Part shown: positions 5,382-5,596 of the stretch, one piece after another | Layout: each line of letters begins with the position of its first letter | Position numbering within the stretch: the stretch's first letter is position 1 | NCBI GenBank assembly: GCA_031254095.1 | Contig: JAIRVC010000017.1 | Location: forward strand, 1-5,596 | Length of the DNA: 5,596 nucleotides | Source of the DNA: Acidobacteriota bacterium | GTDB taxonomy: Bacteria > Acidobacteriota > UBA6911 | Direction of reading: 5' to 3' | Made by a program: the position numbers and the translations under genes | The notes under the pieces: generated by a model | The model's input: the letters and a program-made list of their open reading frames with translations, nothing else | The model's database searches: none | What the model was told of the DNA's origin: nothing

Positions 5382-5596
5382 TTGAACAGAGACGAACTGG
5401 AACGAAAATGCAGCTTATCCTCACTATCCGTTCCGCCCAATAAGACATTTACGGCAGAGGAGCGGTCGGAATTAACGCCTGATGATATATTAAATATATT
5501 AAAACAAGGAAATAAAGAATTTACGGAAAACAATCTAACGATAAGAAATAATTCCGCGCGTATCCGTAAAGCCGCGTTAGGTCAATGTCCCGTGGC
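5382..5596 (+). CDS. Probable beta-class carbonic anhydrase, N-terminal fragment (3' end outside window)
   Basis: The frame is open from 5361 to the window end. Its last part reads LTPDDILNILKQGNKEF, then NNSARIRKAALGQCPVA. This matches the N-terminal helix of beta carbonic anhydrases (pattern: xxxLxxGNxxF, then a GQxPxA strand), which is followed in the family by the zinc-binding CxDSR motif; that motif would lie just beyond the window, so the catalytic residues are unseen. The enzyme hydrates CO2 to bicarbonate. There is no in-frame ATG. The best start is TTG 5382, with GGAG at 5367-5370 eleven nt upstream; it would give 71 complete visible residues. The pre-domain segment (about 30 residues) is not hydrophobic, so no signal peptide is evident, unlike many exported relatives. 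The coding part is AT-rich. A damaged 5' end is an alternative to a TTG start. Confidence 0.6.
   Translation, partial: MNRDELERKCSLSSLSVPPNKTFTAEERSELTPDDILNILKQGNKEFTENNLTIRNNSARIRKAALGQCPV

Noticed and set aside
5357..5385. TTGACA at 5357 as a -35 box
   Set aside because: The position 17 bp downstream reads AGTTGA, not a -10 element, and transcription would then start inside the coding frame.

Overview
The window reads as chromosome of a moderately GC-rich anaerobic-type bacterium. Two adjacent MoeA-type molybdenum/tungsten cofactor genes, one fused to a periplasmic-binding-protein-like domain, are typical of anaerobes that rely on Mo/W enzymes (Synergistota, Clostridia/Negativicutes, some Deltaproteobacteria). 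A diaminopimelate epimerase shows DAP-based lysine and peptidoglycan synthesis. An orphan AAA ATPase with a DUF4143-type C-terminus is a common accessory gene in such genomes. The phylum cannot be settled from this sequence; Synergistota or a Firmicutes-related anaerobe is only a guess.

Layout: (1) 1-447, C-terminal part of a moeA gene cut by the window edge. (2) 484-2418, moeA-PBP fusion, same strand, 36 bp downstream, probably one operon. (3) 2420-2548, a long imperfect palindrome (hairpin repeat copy 1) that starts just after the fusion gene and ends 24 bp before dapF. (4) 2573-3436, dapF. (5) 3437-3657, a gene-free stretch with small hairpins and, at 3546-3653, hairpin repeat copy 2. (6) 3658-4992 on the minus strand, AAA ATPase/DUF4143 protein, convergent with dapF, with its own SD and promoter. 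(7) 4993-5381, divergent intergenic region with the ATPase promoter, a 16-17 bp direct repeat and an inverted repeat. (8) about 5382 to the window end, the N-terminus of a probable beta-class carbonic anhydrase, cut by the edge and without an ATG start.

The two cofactor genes belong together: MoeA inserts the metal into molybdopterin, and the fused PBP-like domain probably binds the oxyanion or senses cofactor. dapF, the ATPase and the anhydrase have no evident functional link to them or to each other.

The most interesting signal is the pair of intergenic hairpin repeats flanking dapF. They are homologous. Their long outer stems differ at several sites, but three differences are compensatory double changes that keep pairing, while the predicted unpaired internal-loop sequence is almost identical. 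This is what a selected stem-loop (RNA or single-stranded DNA) would show, although two copies are a small sample. I do not recognise the family.
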